Source of the DNA: Candidatus Uhrbacteria bacterium RIFOXYB12_FULL_58_10
Lineage (GTDB): Bacteria > Patescibacteriota > Patescibacteriia > UBA9934 > GWF2-40-263
DNA: 6,458 nucleotides
Assembly (NCBI GenBank): GCA_943348955.1
Contig: CALQZE010000024.1
Location: 1 to 6,458 of the forward strand
Direction: 5' to 3'
This document shows positions 6,203 through 6,458 of the stretch, piece after piece; position 1 is the stretch's first letter; each line of letters begins with the position of its first letter. Below the pieces are notes generated by a model. It ran no database searches and was not told the DNA's origin. It saw only the letters and a list, made by a program, of their open reading frames with translations. The position numbers were made by a program, and so were the translations under genes.

Positions 6203-6458
6203 CTAGCCCGCAGGAACGTCGAGCGTATGGACGAGGCGAAGCGTCGGCTCCACATCTTCTTCATCATCGTCCTGGCGACCGATGACCGTCTGTTCGTACT
6301 CGCGGTACCAGCTGTTGAACTTGGCGACGTCGATCTCGTACGGATGCTCGCCGCCGTTCTTGAACTTCACGCACAGAAACGAGTAGTACTTGAGATGCCG
6401 AAGCTTGGACATGGCGCCAAAGGTCTCTTTGAGATTGCGCTCGACCTGAAGCAACGTC
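6203..6458 (-). CDS. Hypothetical acidic-tailed protein (5' end uncertain, probably beyond the window)
   Basis: The frame is open from the right edge to a TAG at 6205-6203, giving at least 85 codons. No family is recognised. The visible part has a segment rich in aromatic and basic residues (KLRHLKYYSFLCVKFKNGG), then EIDVAKFNSWYREYEQ, an acidic patch RQDDDEEDVEP and the end LRLVHTLDVPAG. It appears soluble. Only a TTG near the edge (6454) or an internal ATG at 6412 could start it inside the window, and neither has a good ribosome binding site, so it more likely begins outside. Composition is clearly GC-rich, unlike the mreB-helicase block. It precedes the membrane-anchored gene by a few bases or overlaps its possible GTG start, so both are probably one transcription unit. 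Confidence 0.6.
   Translation of the reverse strand, partial: TLLQVERNLKETFGAMSKLRHLKYYSFLCVKFKNGGEHPYEIDVAKFNSWYREYEQTVIGRQDDDEEDVEPTLRLVHTLDVPAG

Overview
This is a bacterial chromosomal window with standard genetic code 11 usage: several genes end in TGA and no long gene needs TGA read through. The left two thirds (1-4031) is an ordinary housekeeping block on the minus strand, rather AT-rich. The four-helix membrane protein following a short DciA/DUF721-like gene and preceding mreB looks to me like an arrangement of Patescibacteria (Candidate Phyla Radiation). That is a judgement from remembered family appearance, not from a search, and the lineage is uncertain.

Minus-strand block, in transcription order: a 977-residue UvrD/PcrA-type helicase fused to a RecB-like PD-(D/E)XK nuclease with a four-cysteine Fe-S signature (4031-1098); 18 bases later a small DciA-like protein (1079-756); overlapping it by four bases, a four-helix membrane protein (759-379); then the first 93 codons of mreB (280 to beyond the left edge), which seems to have its own sigma70-type promoter. 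The helicase gene has an extended -10 element so close to its ATG that the message is probably leaderless.

From 4137 to 5941 the plus strand carries a divergent, more GC-rich two-gene operon: a von Willebrand factor A (VWA) protein with an intact metal-binding MIDAS motif, then an FHA-domain protein whose ATG overlaps the VWA stop as ATGA. A candidate promoter lies just upstream and a rho-independent terminator directly follows the FHA gene. VWA and FHA proteins commonly work together in Ser/Thr phospho-signalling, but no kinase or phosphatase is encoded in this window. This pair is the least routine part of the window.

The right end (6006-6458) holds two short minus-strand genes of unknown function: a single-span membrane-anchored basic peptide and, just upstream of it, the C-terminal part of an acidic-tailed protein cut by the window edge. 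Their terminator faces the FHA operon's terminator, so the two transcription units converge cleanly. No rRNA, tRNA, CRISPR array, insertion sequence or long repeat was seen. No stretch over 300 bases lacks a gene.
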